Shown: positions 1 to 11,599, numbered from the stretch's first letter. The stretch is 64,000 bases of DNA from Eutreptiella sp. 'Long Island Sound 2002' (GCA_964036045.1 OZ038384.1:33089771-33153770); one strand, 5' to 3'. Made by a program: numbers and translations. Notes: generated by a model not told the origin, from the sequence alone.

Positions 1-494
1 CCACATCATCATCACAGTCGTTGTACCTGGTGCACAGCGGGAACAGACAACACCGGCCAGACCATTGCTTGGCCACTGGGCGGGTGAAGCATTAAAGATG
101 GAGTAACTTTGTCGGTTGTTACTTCCCGGTTAACGCACTTGGTTTTGTTTCGAGGCGAGCTGTGTGGGTTCTGGGGGAGTGTGTATGTTGGGAGGGGGGA
201 GAGTGCGCAGGGGGTGATGGGGGTTGTAGATGAAGGTGGGGTGTCTGCCCTGGTACTCACAACTGCCCACTGCCACTGGAAAGCAATGCTCAGACAAACC
301 CAGCCAGAACTCTGATGAACTTGCAGGTAAATTTTCATAGAAAAGGGGGGGAAATGGAAAACGGGGGGAAACAGGGGGTAAAGTGGGAGAAGGGGGGGAA
401 GGTCTAGTGCACATTGGCCATTGGCACAAACCACAATGAGGAGGGGATGCACAACCCTTGTCAATCAGTGATGGGGGTTCACTTTGCTCAGACC

Positions 495-1257
495 CTAGTG
501 CCAAGATGTCTGGTAGTGCACCCCACACATGTTCCAAGCACCATTGGATACGAGACACCTCATTAGGACCATTGGGCCGTGCTCGTCACTCATTTGGTGG
601 GCAATTAGTTGAGGGCATGCTGACAAACCAAAGTGGAAGCAGGCTGCAGAATGTGGCTCATCAGAAACGAACTTCAGTGCATCCTCCGCCAAAAAACATT
701 TACCAGCGTGGCCCCCAACCTGACAAGGAGCTTGCCCTGCTTGTTGTGGGGCGTGGGATGTGTCTCCCAGTTTCTTGGCCTTCTTGCAAAGATTGGGGGC
801 CTTGATCCAATTCTGCTTAGGGTCGGTGAGCAAGGAAATGGGAACAAAATTTGTCCCTTGCCATGCAATAACAGAAGGATCCATGATACTTGTGCTGAAC
901 CTACAAATACGAAAGAAGAAGCAGACATAACTAGTATCAGAAGTCTGGCTGGGATGATTTGGGCAGTAGCAACAGCATGTAGCACAGAACATGACTAATT
1001 CCCCGTTTTCCCCCGTTTCCCCCCGGATTTTGCCCCTGTCCCCCCTTTTCCCCTGTTTCAAAAACCATCTGGAATACTTCCGGGAATGGGATTATCTTGG
1101 TCTTGGGAAAGGGAGGGTCGTTTAGGCGGCGTGGTTGATCTGGGTCAACCCCACCACCCACCCACCCATGGCACATAGCACATAGCGCACACAGCACCAT
1201 CATTGCCCTCATCATCGACGTCAATCTCCTCATGTGTGGCAGCTCATACATGGTCAA
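495..1257 (-). pseudogene. BED-finger transposase-like relic, copy A
   Basis: I read a broken two-part gene. Near 1257-1170 the minus strand gives MYELPH, then after a small frame shift an acidic stretch (EIDVDDEGNDG) and C-x2-C, the opening half of a BED-type zinc finger. A second open stretch, about 916-495, follows a plausible acceptor (TTTGTAG then GTTC) and is rich in Cys and His without a domain I recognise. The first part is nearly identical to 17563-17640 on the opposite strand, which lies in a larger inverted repeat. BED fingers at the N terminus are typical of hAT and related transposases, so a transposase relic is inferred. A hAT C-terminal relic exists at 36.0-36.6 kb, but I cannot show that they belong to one family. 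Confidence 0.35.
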
Positions 1258-1436
1258 TTGCTTTGTAGTGACAGCAGAGTCGCTGCAGGGTAAGCGTCAC
1301 ACGAGGGTAAAAAAATATGGGAAAAAATACACAAAAAGGGACATGTTTTTTTTAGTGTCAGTGCGAGTGTCTATTTGTTTTTTTGAGTGTTAACGTTAGG
1401 GTACCTGAAAAAAAAACCACTCAATTTGATTTCCAA

Positions 1437-1860
1437 CCCACCCCCTTTTTCGGGGTCCCCAAGACGGCAAGGGGGGGTGTAGCCACTATGTACACATTTG
1501 GGCCCCAAGAAGGCAAGGGTTATGTAGCCACTTTGATTTCCACCCCCATTTTGATTTCCACCTCCCTTTTTGGGGGGGGGGGGGCTCCCCGAGACGGTGG
1601 GGGTTATGTGGCCACTTTGCCCACATGTGGGCCCCGTAGATGGCAGGAGTTAGGTAACCACTTCTGATTTCCTCTCCGCGCTGGGCAGTGGGAACCCCCA
1701 AGACGGCAGGGGTCATGTAGCCACTTTGGCCACATTATGGGCCCCGGAGAGGGCAAGGGTGAAGCCACTTTTGATTTCTCCCTTGTGCTGGGCATTGGGG
1801 AGCCTGAGATAGTAGGGGTGATGTAGCCACTTTGACCACATTCAAAGCCCCATCCGGAAC
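1437..1860 (+). repeat. GGGCCCC/GTAGCCAC minisatellite array
   Basis: Imperfect units of roughly 70-80 bp recur here. Each carries GGGCCCC, a AAGACGGCA-type block, GGGGTTATGTAGCCACTTT and GATTTCC. Related units occur at 3075-3480, 43437-43550, 50086-50345 and 62215-62330, and on the other strand at 17150-17385. Small open frames in it only reflect the repeat. Confidence 0.8.
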
Positions 1861-1869
1861 AAACTCCCA

Positions 1870-3070
1870 CCTAAGCACTCTATGGGTGCATGATGCGGGA
1901 AGTGCTCATAACCCACCATATGGCTCTACCCGCAAATGACCATTGCCCCAGCCCCCATAACCTCATTGGCAATCTTACTCTCCTATGTGCCTTGCTGTTG
2001 GCAAGCCGCCTATGTCCCAATGGTGCCCGCGGTTGATGCCACGAGAGAGTAGGCTGACCGGGGGGCTCCATGGAGCTGGAGAGGAAAGGCTAACGGGGGG
2101 GGAGGGGTGTCTAGAGACCGGGGGGATCAGACATGGCGAGAGAGTGGGAAGGTGAGTGAGCGGTCACACTAGGAGGCAGTGTGTATGTAGCACAACAACT
2201 GCACGAACCCTAACATGGAATGAACGTGAACACCAACAATATGACGTGCTTGTACTGGATGTGACACGGGTTTGTGCCACCCACTGATGCCGATATGGTG
2301 CGGGGGTGCTTTAACCTATGGCGACGGAGTCATGCCTAGCCTCATCCCCTGTGACCAATGTTTGGAGCAGTGGAGCACATCATATGAAGGGGTCACAATG
2401 GAGAATGCTACCAAGACACAAAATGCGTGTCTCGTGTGTACTTGCCCACATGGAGCACTCGGGGGAATGCGCATTGGTAGGGCGCAGCACGCCAGGAAAA
2501 GCAGGGAGGGTGGGACTCGAGGGCTAATGCACAAGAACACCGGAGGGAGGGCCGAGCCACGGTGCGCAGACAACACGCACACCTGCCGCTAGCAACCCTG
2601 AAATTGACCGCTACAAAGGAAGACGTGCCGGTACACCAATTCCTCTCTTGTGTTTTTCATGCACGTCACCCCCGCTCCGCTAAAACCTGCCGTTGCCTTG
2701 CATGCGTGGGGAACCACCGCTATCTAAAGGATCCAACAGGATCAACAGCATTCTGGTGTAGGACGGTGTCGGCTAGAGTCGGTGGTGCCAGCCTCATTTT
2801 GTCCCCTACTGTACTACTTGAGAGACTGCACGAGACGTGGTCCTAGCGAAACCCCTGGGTATCCAGTTTGTTGCTGTGTTGGCCAGCGTGCGCCACCCAC
2901 TAAAACCCGGATCATGGGCAACCCCCGAACTCTATGGTCGCCCGCCCGTGTTCGAGGGGGACACATGCAATTATCAACCCCGGGGTCGGTCACGCCTCTC
3001 AGGTTCTCCCACCTGCGGCGAGGTGCCGCTTGATGTTCAAGAGCCGTGCGTAGCTTACGCACCGTAGAAA
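1870..3070. other. No recognisable gene
   Basis: Open frames here are short and share no motif I know. There is no clear splice-bounded coding stretch and no strong repeat. I see nothing to annotate. Confidence 0.5.
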
Positions 3071-3074
3071 AACG

Positions 3075-3480
3075 GCCAAAACATGTAGCCACTTTGATTT
3101 CCACCCCAATTTCGATTTCCAACCCTGCTTTTTTTGGGGGGGGGGGGGCTCCCCAAGACAATGGGGGTCATGTGGCCACATTGCCACATGCGGGCCCCCG
3201 AGACAGCGGGGGTTGGGTAGCCACTTCTCATTCCTCCCCGTGCTAGACGGTGGGGACCCCCTCAAATGGTAGGGGTTAGGTGGCACCTTTGCCCACATGT
3301 GGGCCCCGCAGCTGGTAGGAGCTAGGTAGCCACTTATGATTTCCTCTCCGCTTTGGTCCTCGGGAACCCCAAGACGGCACGGGTCATGTAGCATATGGGC
3401 CTTGGAGATGGCAAGGGTGAAGTAGCCACTTTTGATTTCCCCCCTGTGCTAGGCATTAGGGAGCCTAAGACGGTAGGGGT
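3075..3480 (+). repeat. GGGCCCC/GTAGCCAC minisatellite array, second copy
   Basis: Five or six degenerate units of the same family as 1437-1860, with the same GATTTCC and GTAGCCACTT blocks and an internal run of about 12 G at 3136-3147. Confidence 0.8.
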
Positions 3481-3489
3481 ACCATTGAC

Positions 3490-4236
3490 AGCCAGAGCGT
3501 GTCTAGCACAAGTGCCGCCCGCTCCTTAGTGCGCGTCACGAAATGACTAAGCGAAATGCGCAATCCGGACCTCCACATCTGTAGAGGGTTGCGTTGGGGG
3601 TTGACCAACGCAAACCGGCAATGCGCACGCTCCCCGTAGAACCCGTTGACGAAGGCAACAACGTGGCAGCCCTGGTTTTCTCTCATCAACGCAAAGGTCT
3701 TGGGCGTCAGCGGGTCTCGGAGGGTGGGCTTTGGTGGGGTAGGGGGTTCCTCAGGGACTAGTTTTGCTGGTCGGGGTGCACATAGGGGGGGGGGGGTTGG
3801 CCGGTGAACAACAAAGCCTCTTGTAGCGCGTCTCTGGCTCGGGCTTTGGCTCGACAATTGGGGAAGGGAGGTGGTGACAGTGACAGTGGTAAGTCGGGCG
3901 GCGTTGGTGGACACAATTCCCGAGATGGAGATGGAGACGAGGAAACTTCAATAAACTCTTCGTCCTCGGACCCTTGAGACGACAAGGTACCACGCACAGA
4001 CGAAGGAAAACCGCTGGGAAAAATGCCCTGTGGTCCTTTCCATTGCGCCACGAAGCATTGCGTTGACCTCCCAGTAATCTGATGGGCAACCGGAGGTGTT
4101 CCGCAAAGGTTGAGAGGCGCCACACGACATGCAGAAGAAAGCAAGACCGACCCGGGGTGGGCCCGGGGAGGAGGGGGTGTCCGACATACCCATCCAGATA
4201 CCTTTGGAACCCATCTGCCATCCCGTTATGCAGCAA
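3490..4236 (-). CDS. Unrecognised coding pieces
   Basis: Three overlapping minus-strand frames stay open. The most protein-like part is 3780-3490, with an even residue mix including MRENQGCHVVAFVNGF and ISLSHFVTRTKERAAL. Upstream, about 4144-3950, is an acidic Ser-rich stretch (SEDEEFIEVSSSPSPS). I do not recognise the family, cannot fix the introns, and the piece may be a transposon fragment. It lies just before T1 on the opposite strand. Confidence 0.25.
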
Positions 4237-4299
4237 TGTAACCCATAAGAACCCTTAGATATTGTGGTGTGCACACAAAGAAGGACACAAATGACCGGA

Positions 4300-4574
4300 A
4301 AGTGGGTTAACGTGTTAATATCTAGCAGGTTAACATGTGAACCAGTTAATATATGAAATATTCGAGATTAACCATATTACCTTTTATCTAGGTCACTAGG
4401 GAATGGTTTGCAGCCCAACGGAAAGGAGCATAACTCATTTTTCTGGGGCAAACAAGCAAGGTGAAAATGGGTCATTGCCAAAATTTAGCCAGAAGGACCG
4501 ATGTTGTGAGGACTACATCTCTGACTTGGTGACACCCATTCACCTCACTCATACCACCTTTTCCCCTTGTTTAG
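4300..4574 (+). other. GTTAAT-word intron module ahead of T1 exon 1
   Basis: AT-rich sequence at 4300-4385 repeats GTTAAC/GTTAAT and the complements, then reads ATCTAGGTCACTAGGG at 4386-4401. The same ending closes the T2 region near 16985. A pyrimidine tract and TTTAG at 4570-4574 form the acceptor of T1 exon 1, matching the equivalent acceptors in T2 (12313) and T3 (22961). Confidence 0.5.
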
Positions 4575-5280
4575 CTCTTGTGATGCCTTCCTCTCGGGAT
4601 ACCCTTGTCAACCTAAGCATGATGCTTACACGGTTGAGTGGTGCCAAGAGTTTGCATGACCCTTTGGTCGCAAAATTGCTTGTTGAGTGGGTGGCTTCAT
4701 CCCCTTTGGCCAAGGCCTGATGGACGGAGGTGGGCGACCCCACGTTCACTGGCACTAAGCAAATGGAGGCGGTGAAGCAATATGCTTCCTCCCTCTTTCC
4801 TGCGCCTGCCTTACTCGGGCTCCTCATGGACTTGAACGTCCCCAAGGTTGGTTTCCGGACCGTGTCCGAGTACATAACCTGGCGGGGGCCCACATACACG
4901 GCCGCAACAGGTTATCCGTTCCCCCGGCCCGTCCCCACACGGGAGAACTTCTTCGACACTTGGTAGGAGATGGCCAAGCCCCTTGAGTCGCGGCCTCCCG
5001 TGTCCATTGGGGATCCACCCACAAGCGGCCGCTCATGGCCGCTTCAATCATGGGGACACTATGTCCAAGCGCACCCTTCACTTGCGGATGCTATCGATTG
5101 GACAAGGCCCCTCACATCCCTTGTGTGTGGGGATGTGTACCCATGTGCCGGTGGGAGTTGGACCCAACTCTCCGTTGGGCTCATGAACCATGGTGCACTA
5201 GGCCGCACACCCGCGTATTTGTGGGTGATTGGGATGGCCGTGTGCGGTGACAAGGACATGGCCGCACTAGCAACGATTTG
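4575..5280 (+). pseudogene. T1: T-family transposase-like gene, exon 1
   Basis: This is one of four related copies (T1-T4). The conserved run covers L-S-x-M-M-L-T-R-L-S-G-A, YASSLFPAP, GLLMDLNVPK, SEYITWRG, YTAATG, FPRPVPTR, GRSWPLQSW, IDWTRPLT, YPCAGGSWTQLSVGL, TPAYLWVIGMAV. An in-frame TGA after SSPLAKA (4718-4720) and a TAG after FFDTW break it. The block ending in GD-x-YPCAGG-SW carries the conserved Asp that I take as the first catalytic acid of a DDE-type transposase; here the region reads VCGDVYPCAGG. It ends at a GTTTGTG donor at 5281, as in T2. The family is unknown to me and the transposase call is inferred. Confidence 0.6.
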
Positions 5281-6420
5281 GTTTGTGCTCCATTCGTTGT
5301 TCATTCATTTTCCATTAATATCTCCGGGTTAATGTTCAGATTTTAGTGAATATGAACTTAGTTCGTAGAAATTAACAGAATATTCACCCGCAGATATTAA
5401 TCCATATCTCTAAGGGACGGTGCCGATTATGCCAACACGGAGCGTTTTCAGGGGTCGGTGCCATTGTTGCCTGATTTGTGCTCACTGAGTGTCCCGTAGG
5501 TAGGGGTATGTGGGGTATATTCGGAAAGCCCTTGAAAAGGGCTTTTCGGAGATGTATGGGTTAGGGGGGGTCCGGAACCATATTTTTTCAAAAAATGGCC
5601 GTTACCGTTGACAGGTTGGGTTTTTTTTGCCTGTTCTAGTCCGGTTTCAGACAGACTGCACCGCACCCCTACCCCCATTACTCCAACATATGGGCATATG
5701 AGGGTCACGTCAGTCAGGTGGATTTGTTGCATTTGATGTGTAGAAGACATGTGCAACATGGGTCCCCTCAAGACCCCAATATGTTGAAGATTTTGACCAA
5801 TAACTACCTTTGACACCCGGGTGATGCCTGGTGCAACTTGCAGCATCAAGCTCACCAGAGTGCAAGAAATCAAAGATGGCAGAATTTCTCAAAGAGGCTG
5901 TCAAGTTGGGACATGAGACCACAATATTTGGATTCAGCACGTCAAAATGCATCCATTTACCTCCTTCCACTCTGCTCCAACTCCACAATATGTCGGAGCA
6001 CCCAGGGGAAGACCTGTGAGTTGGTGTCCTGCACGCATGAGCGGAGCAGCCTGAGGCCTGAAAACCCTGAAACGCCGAAAAGGTCGGCCTCGGTACTCAA
6101 AAATATGGTCACCTATCCCCCCCCAACCCATACATTTCTGAAACGGCCTTTTCTCACAGATTTCGAAAAGCATACACATACCCCCCCCTACGGAATGAAA
6201 TTTTGGTGCTTTGGACAAAAAATTGAGAAAACCCTGAAAAAACACGAATTTGCTCCGCGTTGGCATGTTCTGAATGTCCCTTAGAGATATATTAACCCCC
6301 TTTCTCTCTTGGGTTTTGCAATCAATTCACAATTGCAAGAAGTTCTATTAGGCAACCAAGTGGGTGCCTAGCGAGCTAGTCATTAGGGGAAAGGTGGCAT
6401 TTTGGTGCTGGCATAAAACA
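5281..6420 (+). pseudogene. T1 intron with nested element, and exon 2 remnant
   Basis: The intron starts GTTTGTG, as in T2, and is filled with TTAAT-type words to about 5403. A TIR element occupies 5404-6290. Exon 2 by homology starts near 6313 and reads K-K-F-Y-stop-A-T-K-W-V-P, aligned with F-stop-W-A-T-P-R-V-P in T2 and F-Y-W-C-D-S-W-V-P in T3. The stop is TAG where TGG is expected. The expected AG acceptor is missing (CTTGGG precedes the exon). Homology ends by about 6420. Confidence 0.5.
5404..6290. mobile_element. 887-bp TIR element, family M1, copy 1
   Basis: The ends are inverted: ATATCTCTAAGGGAC at 5404-5418 and its complement at 6276-6290, followed inward on both sides by ATGCCAACACGGAGC-like sequence (one mismatch). 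The interior has no transposase-like frame, so it is non-autonomous. A related truncated copy lies at 19088-19510 and a relative with CTCTCTGGGAC ends at 36678-37392. Interior blocks near 5733-5820 and 6085-6175 match copy 2 closely. Confidence 0.75.
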
Positions 6421-6516
6421 GCTCCCGAGCAGACTACTAGGCACGAAAACGCCTGTCTGCACTCCTACGGACCTCGTGACTGCTACGAAAATCAAACGCA
6501 CGACTCGTTGGGTCGG

Positions 6517-7310
6517 TTAATTTAAGTAATTATCCAAAAAACCGTCATAACCACTTGTACCCGGGACCAGAACCAAAAGAGGCAGCGCAAAATGCGCCGC
6601 TATACTTGCAACACACTGCTTGCACGCAAAGAAGTGGCCTGTGCACGCGCCAGGAAACTGTGAGGACCGAAATAGGCTTTGCTCCAGCCCATAAAGGCGA
6701 CCAACTAAAAGCTGCGCACAATGGCAAGCAATTCTGCCTGCTGCAAAGTCCTGAATCACTTAGGGCACCGCCACTATTGGTGTCCCCCACCTCGAAGGTA
6801 CACACCTTTGAAAAATCGGCGGCCATCCCTACACGGTGCCGTGTCACAAAAAAGGACATGCTCATCATCCACCCTACTCCCGGGCACAACAAGGCAAACA
6901 TCAGGCTTAAGCCTTTGGGGCAATATAGCAAAAATAATCGCGGTCATCAAAGACCTCAAAATTAGCAATCCACAACGAATGTGGCTGCCCTGCATCCACT
7001 GATATGCACCGGCTAGGAAAGCCGCTGCACCTGCATTGGGTCTCAGGGCCCATTCCAAACGTCCCAGGAGGCGTGACATCAAGAGGGAGTCAAATGGTCC
7101 AATAACAGCCAAAACCCACAGCCCCAGGATTCCAACCAACAGTCCCTGTCTGTTCCCCAGATTTCCTTTCTCAATATCAAACCACTTCAAAATGAAGTCT
7201 AACCTCTGTGTCGGCTCACACACAAACTTTGGACTGATTAGGAACCCTGCCCAACGCAATTTTTGTGCGACGCAACGCGCACCTCGTTTCACCTTCAACC
7301 TATGTGCACC
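6517..7310 (-). pseudogene. YR1 retrotransposon: RT thumb and RNase H
   Basis: From about 7298 downward the frame gives K-L-R-W-AGFLISPKFVCEP, typical of the part of reverse transcriptase after the catalytic box, then an alpha-rich thumb (LLGRLEWALRPNAGAAAFL). Further on, LFCDTAPCRDGRRF and, in another frame, QQAELLAIVRSF match the first Asp and the Glu of an RNase H fold. In-frame TAG codons and frame shifts break it. The order after RT fits the YR2 element at 51.6-56.2 kb. Confidence 0.65.
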
Positions 7311-7729
7311 AGGAGAATGTCATCTAAATAAACAAAACCATCCGCTTGAAGACGGGCCAACACACCTCTTACTATCCCTAAAACCAATTTTTGGCACACC
7401 ACTAGACTAAATCCAAATGGCTACCTGGTCCATCTATACCCCCCCCCCCCCGGAAAGTAGACCTTAAAATTGTGTCTCCACTGGGACGGCATGCGGATGC
7501 TCCAGTAACAGCTGCTCCGGTCTAATTTACACAGCCACCACCTGGACTGCTCGCTATCAAAAACCATACGGTCACGTATTTTCTCAAACTGGAGTAAACG
7601 GAACTCTTTGGATTTCACTCCACTCGCATGATTTTGTTCCTTGCAATCCAAAATCATGCTACATATTTCCGAGTTTTTCGGAATCAGCACTCCCCGTGGC
7701 TTGCTGGTCTCTAGTGGCTTTGAGCCCAC
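7311..7729 (-). pseudogene. YR1 retrotransposon: reverse transcriptase palm
   Basis: Reverse transcriptase motifs occur in order on the minus strand: GVLIPKNSE, a LLQFEKIRD block, WWLCKLDRSSCYWSI (first catalytic Asp), FKVYFPG, PFGFS after an in-frame TAG, and YLDDILLV with the paired aspartates at 7319-7324. The YLDD box and the IPK...LD...PFG spacing are those of LTR and DIRS-like reverse transcriptases. A run of 14 C at 7439-7452 lies inside the palm. A further frame change occurs just after the YLDD box. Confidence 0.8.
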
Positions 7730-7759
7730 ACGCCACTCGTATAGCCTGCAACATCTCCG

Positions 7760-8134
7760 TCACCCCCCTCCCTTTGGATAACTCGGGCTCTCGTTTGGAC
7801 TCCCCCTCTTGCACAAGTCATTCGGCACCCACTTCTGCCACAGGCTGAGGGCTACTCTAACACTACCGACCGCCCCCACCCCCCTAATAGCCAGTTTTGG
7901 ATCAGCCCTGCAAATGTCCTCCTCCTCTGGGTAGTAGGATTTAGTGCTGGCCTGCGAAAAACTCACTTGTGGCAGTGTCTCCATGGCTTCCAGAATTCCA
8001 CATTCGGCCACCCCTACAGAAGTCGCCGCATCCTCAACTCCTTGAACCATGGATAGGAGCGCGGCATTAAGGCGGGCTCGTTGATCACCCGGCACACTGG
8101 CCATACCACCGACGGCCTGTATCGCATCGCACAT
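7760..8134 (-). pseudogene. YR1 linker between recombinase and RT
   Basis: An open minus-strand frame rich in Ala, Val and Met (ARLNAALLSMVQGVEDAATS) lies between the recombinase and the polymerase. It has the same position as the 53.5-54.1 kb linker in YR2. No domain recognised. Confidence 0.4.
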
Positions 8135-8205
8135 CCTGCAACTCTCCTGGAAAATTCACGTCTGCGGGAGTACTCCTGTAGACGACCTGTGCCACTTCCC
8201 CATCG

Positions 8206-9104
8206 TCATGCATCTCCGTCCTCGAATTGATGCTCTCCTTCGGAATCATCCTCTTCTCTCCTTGCTAGCCGTTCCGTGATCTTTAAATCGGACTCTCCAC
8301 GCGTACGTGAGCGCTTCGCCCCTACTTGCCTCGTCTTCTCTTCGCCCAGCCTCTCCCCGTAACGCCTGCCAAGGCCTGAATCACGGACCTCCTTACTCCA
8401 GGTGCCCATGTTGGCCTTTATGGCATCCCCTTCGTAAAATGTGACTGGCTGTGGGCACCGTTCTTCATAAACCCAGGAATGCCCTGGGGTGGCATAGTTG
8501 AGCGCCACTGTTGGGCTTTTCCAACCCCCTGCCAGCTGCAAAGTGCTCCCCCGGCAGCCGCTGGCCCATAGCCAGGCTGCCCCGAGTCGTCGTAGGCTAT
8601 GCCATCGCATTTCCGGCCATGATATTTGTGCCACCAAAAGCTTGAAATGCTCTTCCAACTCTTGCACCTTCCCGAAATTTCCGTTGTGCTCCGTCCTGCC
8701 CGTGTCCGCCCGTCCTGCCCGTGTGCCGCTGCCTTCCCAAGTGCAGGAACTCGAGCCATCGCCCGGCCCATGGACCCACCGGCTGCACGTGCCATCCCAC
8801 TCTGTTCTTGACCCCGAAAACTGCAGACTCCTTGCTCCTTTCGCCGTATCGTAATCGCCTCGCTGACACGCGACAACTTTGTGCATGCCAAAACCACTAG
8901 CGCCATTGCCTCCACTTCTGCCCACGACAGTGTTGCTCTCTTGGCCACCATCTCACGGAATATCAACGACGGTGCCCAATGGACTTGGACCCCCATCCTA
9001 CGGATTGGGAGCTTCTCCACTGCTCCCACCATTTGCCAGTCCCCTACTTGGACCACCGTCGCAATTCTCCCCGCTTTCTCCGCGATGTGTAGTCTTGAAA
9101 GCAC
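8206..9104 (-). pseudogene. YR1 tyrosine recombinase
   Basis: This is the strand-exchange integrase of a DIRS/VIPER-type retrotransposon. One frame carries ACTKLSRVSEAITIRR, where the Arg of S-R-V-S-E is the first catalytic residue of the tyrosine-recombinase fold. The next frame carries W-HSLRR-LGAAWL (His-x-x-Arg), AGGWKS (the His/Trp site) and ALNYATP (the nucleophilic Tyr). All active-site residues are therefore readable, but a frame shift near 8640-8700 separates the first Arg from the rest, so the copy is probably dead. Confidence 0.75.
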
Positions 9105-9475
9105 TTTCTTGGTGGGTCCCTCATAGTGGCCTGGAGTTCAACTGTTCCTGAATTGCCGGTGAGCCCGTGGTGCCCAGAGAGCAGGGCGAGGGGAACAGCG
9201 GAAGAGCCCTGCAAGAGGGGGGTGGGGACGAGCGGAGAGAGGCCATGCCCATTTCCCGTGTGCAGGGAGTTGAAGAATCAACGCATCAAATCCAAGAGGC
9301 CTTGTTCGACGCGGTGGACGCGGCGGAGCAAGAGCTGGGGAGCGGGTACATGGCAACTGTATGGAAGAGATTGGAGAAGAGGAGCAGAGACGGTTATGTG
9401 GCAGGCATCCGACGATAAGTGGGAGTGCCTCACAGGCGCCCAGAACGGAGGGTCAGGGGGGCCTTGGAGGAGGCA

Positions 9476-10330
9476 CTACTCCAAGTAGCACTTCCTCTCA
9501 TGCCACCACTGTCGTTGTCCACATCTCTCACATGGCTTGTTGGGTGGGGCACTACAATCCACCCACTTTCCTGCCTGTGATTGGGAATGACGCTTGCCAT
9601 TGATGATTATAAATTCTGGCGCTCCACTCGACACCTCACCCACCCTGCCTCCATTTCTCCTTCGGGGGTTTGAGTCTTGCACTGGTGGTGGAGCTATCGG
9701 GACTCTCTTCGCTGGAACTTGTCTCACTGCCACTACGCAAGGAGTCTGACGAATCTCGAGTCTTTTTCGCCGCCGCTTTCCGGGCCTATCGTTTTGCTTT
9801 GTTCCGGGCCTTCTTCTCACGTCGCTTTTGTTTCTCCCTCTCAGCCCGTGCCTCATCCTTCAGGTATTGTTTACCTGATTTGTCCAAACCCATGATGATT
9901 TCCCAAACACCACGCGCCCATGGAGGAATTTCTTCATCTCAATCATTTTGAGTCTCCTAAAGATGCCCCAATTTTCTGACCTACTTGATGGCACCAAGAC
10001 GCTTTCTCAGTTTCCGCACGTTCTTTCTTGACAACTCCTTGGGGTTTTTCTTGGCCGATTTTTCTCCTGCATCCCTGACATCATCTTCATCCATGCGATC
10101 GTCAGGGGTTTCCCTTGTCTGATGGTTTCTACCCTTCTCATCCCTGTCCTTTTCGCTCTATGCCCGGTCCTGCACACTCTGTTGGTACTGTGTTCTCAAC
10201 CTATGTACATCCACTCCTCCATTCCATGGTCTGTCGCCCCCATTTCGAAAAGGCACTCCGCAGTCCTCAATTTATCCTCCGTCTAGAGCTCGTATGTCGC
10301 CAGGACCAGCCAAGACCTGTCAGCAGGCAT
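9476..10330 (-). pseudogene. YR1 Gag-like region with zinc knuckle
   Basis: Reading minus from about 10160, a strongly charged frame runs through KNPKELSRKNVRKLRKR, PPWARGVWEIIMG and REKQKRREKKARNKAKR. It is interrupted by three TAG and one TGA, then shifts frame into GAPEFIIING and C-E-R-C-G-x5-H-x3-C, a knuckle-like zinc motif at about 9530-9490. A basic segment followed by a zinc knuckle upstream of the recombinase is what a Gag should look like. Confidence 0.55.
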
Positions 10331-10473
10331 TCCAGGCCACATACTTTGTATTTGTTGAATGATCTGTTCCGACACCCCGGCTTCTGTCACCCTCTTGAGG
10401 ACGCCATCCACTGCCATGTTGATAAGGTTGTGGGGCAGGCATCCCGACCACTCCTAGTGCACAGCCCGATAGC

Positions 10474-10917
10474 ACATGTAACCGTGGCGCTCGTCCTACG
10501 TCGTACAATTTAGGTACACCTTTTACCAGGGAAAATGCGACACTACTTTGTGATTTTGCCTGTGAAAGTCGCTACGCCTTTTCCTCGTGGGTTTAAGGGT
10601 GGGTTGTGTAGGGGCAGCCTACACGAGCTGCGGGTAAAATTACGGGCAACCTTGACGGGTCGTCCGTGCAGGGGCAGCCTACACGAGGTGCGGCCAAAAT
10701 TACGGGCACCCTTGACGGGTTGTCCGTGTAGGGGCAGCCGACACGAGCTGCGGGTAAAATTACGGGCACCCTTGACGGGTCGGGCAAACACCGGGTCAAA
10801 ACACCGTGGAATCTTACGGTGTGTTTTACGGTGTGTTTTACATGGGGTCTGGACCCCCCCCGGAGGGAAAAATGTGACACATGATTTTGTCGTAGGACGA
10901 GCACTACGGTGACATGT
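10474..10917. mobile_element. 444-bp TIR element with internal tandem array
   Basis: ACATGTAACCGTGGCGCTCG starts at 10474 and its inverted partner (with about four mismatches in 27 bp) ends at 10917, both running into CGTCCTACG. The interior holds three 60-bp tandem units and no coding frame of note. Non-autonomous element inferred. Confidence 0.75.
10602..10781 (+). repeat. Three tandem 60-bp units
   Basis: The marker GGGGCAGCC recurs at 10611, 10671 and 10731, giving a period of exactly 60 bp. Units share ACACGAGCTGCGG, AAAATTACGGGCA and CTTGACGGGT with a few substitutions. Because 60 is a multiple of three, every frame stays open, which explains the long frames on both strands. Confidence 0.9.
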
Positions 10918-11599
10918 GGAGTATCAAACGACTCACTGGCTGCATCTGACGAATTTGGGTCTTGATGGCCTTTGGTGGTTTCCCACTGTGTGCACCTACG
11001 TCATCAAGGGGGGGCTGAGCGACCGGATTCGGTGTTCCGCCCGCTAGTTGTGTAAAATTGTCCACGACACATTGTTGCCCCACCATGGCAAAAAATTCAA
11101 AAACCACTGGGTAAGTGAAACAGGCAAAAACATATTCAAACTACCAAGACATCGTCGCTTTGGAAAGAGGGATTAATCTATCCAAACTAGAGTTCCCCTG
11201 CCGAACTATAAGTCCAACGGGGACGGGGGGTGGTCCCCGAACTACAGCACCTCCGAGAGGTCCCCCCCCCATCTCCTCGTCGTATAACGAGGGGCTAGGC
11301 AGGGAGAGGGGTACGGAGTAAGGTTTGGTGTTGGGGACCAGGCCACACCGATCAAGCTTAACATGATGATGAGAGCTTGAAAGACTAAAGGTGGGGTGTG
11401 GGTACGGTGCTTGCAAGGTGTGGGTGAATTGTAAATACACCGACATGCAACAAACGCCGGTTGGTCAAAAATGTTGAAAAACACCGTTTTCTTCACTTCT
11501 TCATCTTTGTAACATCACCTTGGAGAGTAATGAGGCACTGGGAAATGACGGATCATGTGATGCCTACACGGAAAGAAAAGAGAGATAAAGTAGTAAGGG

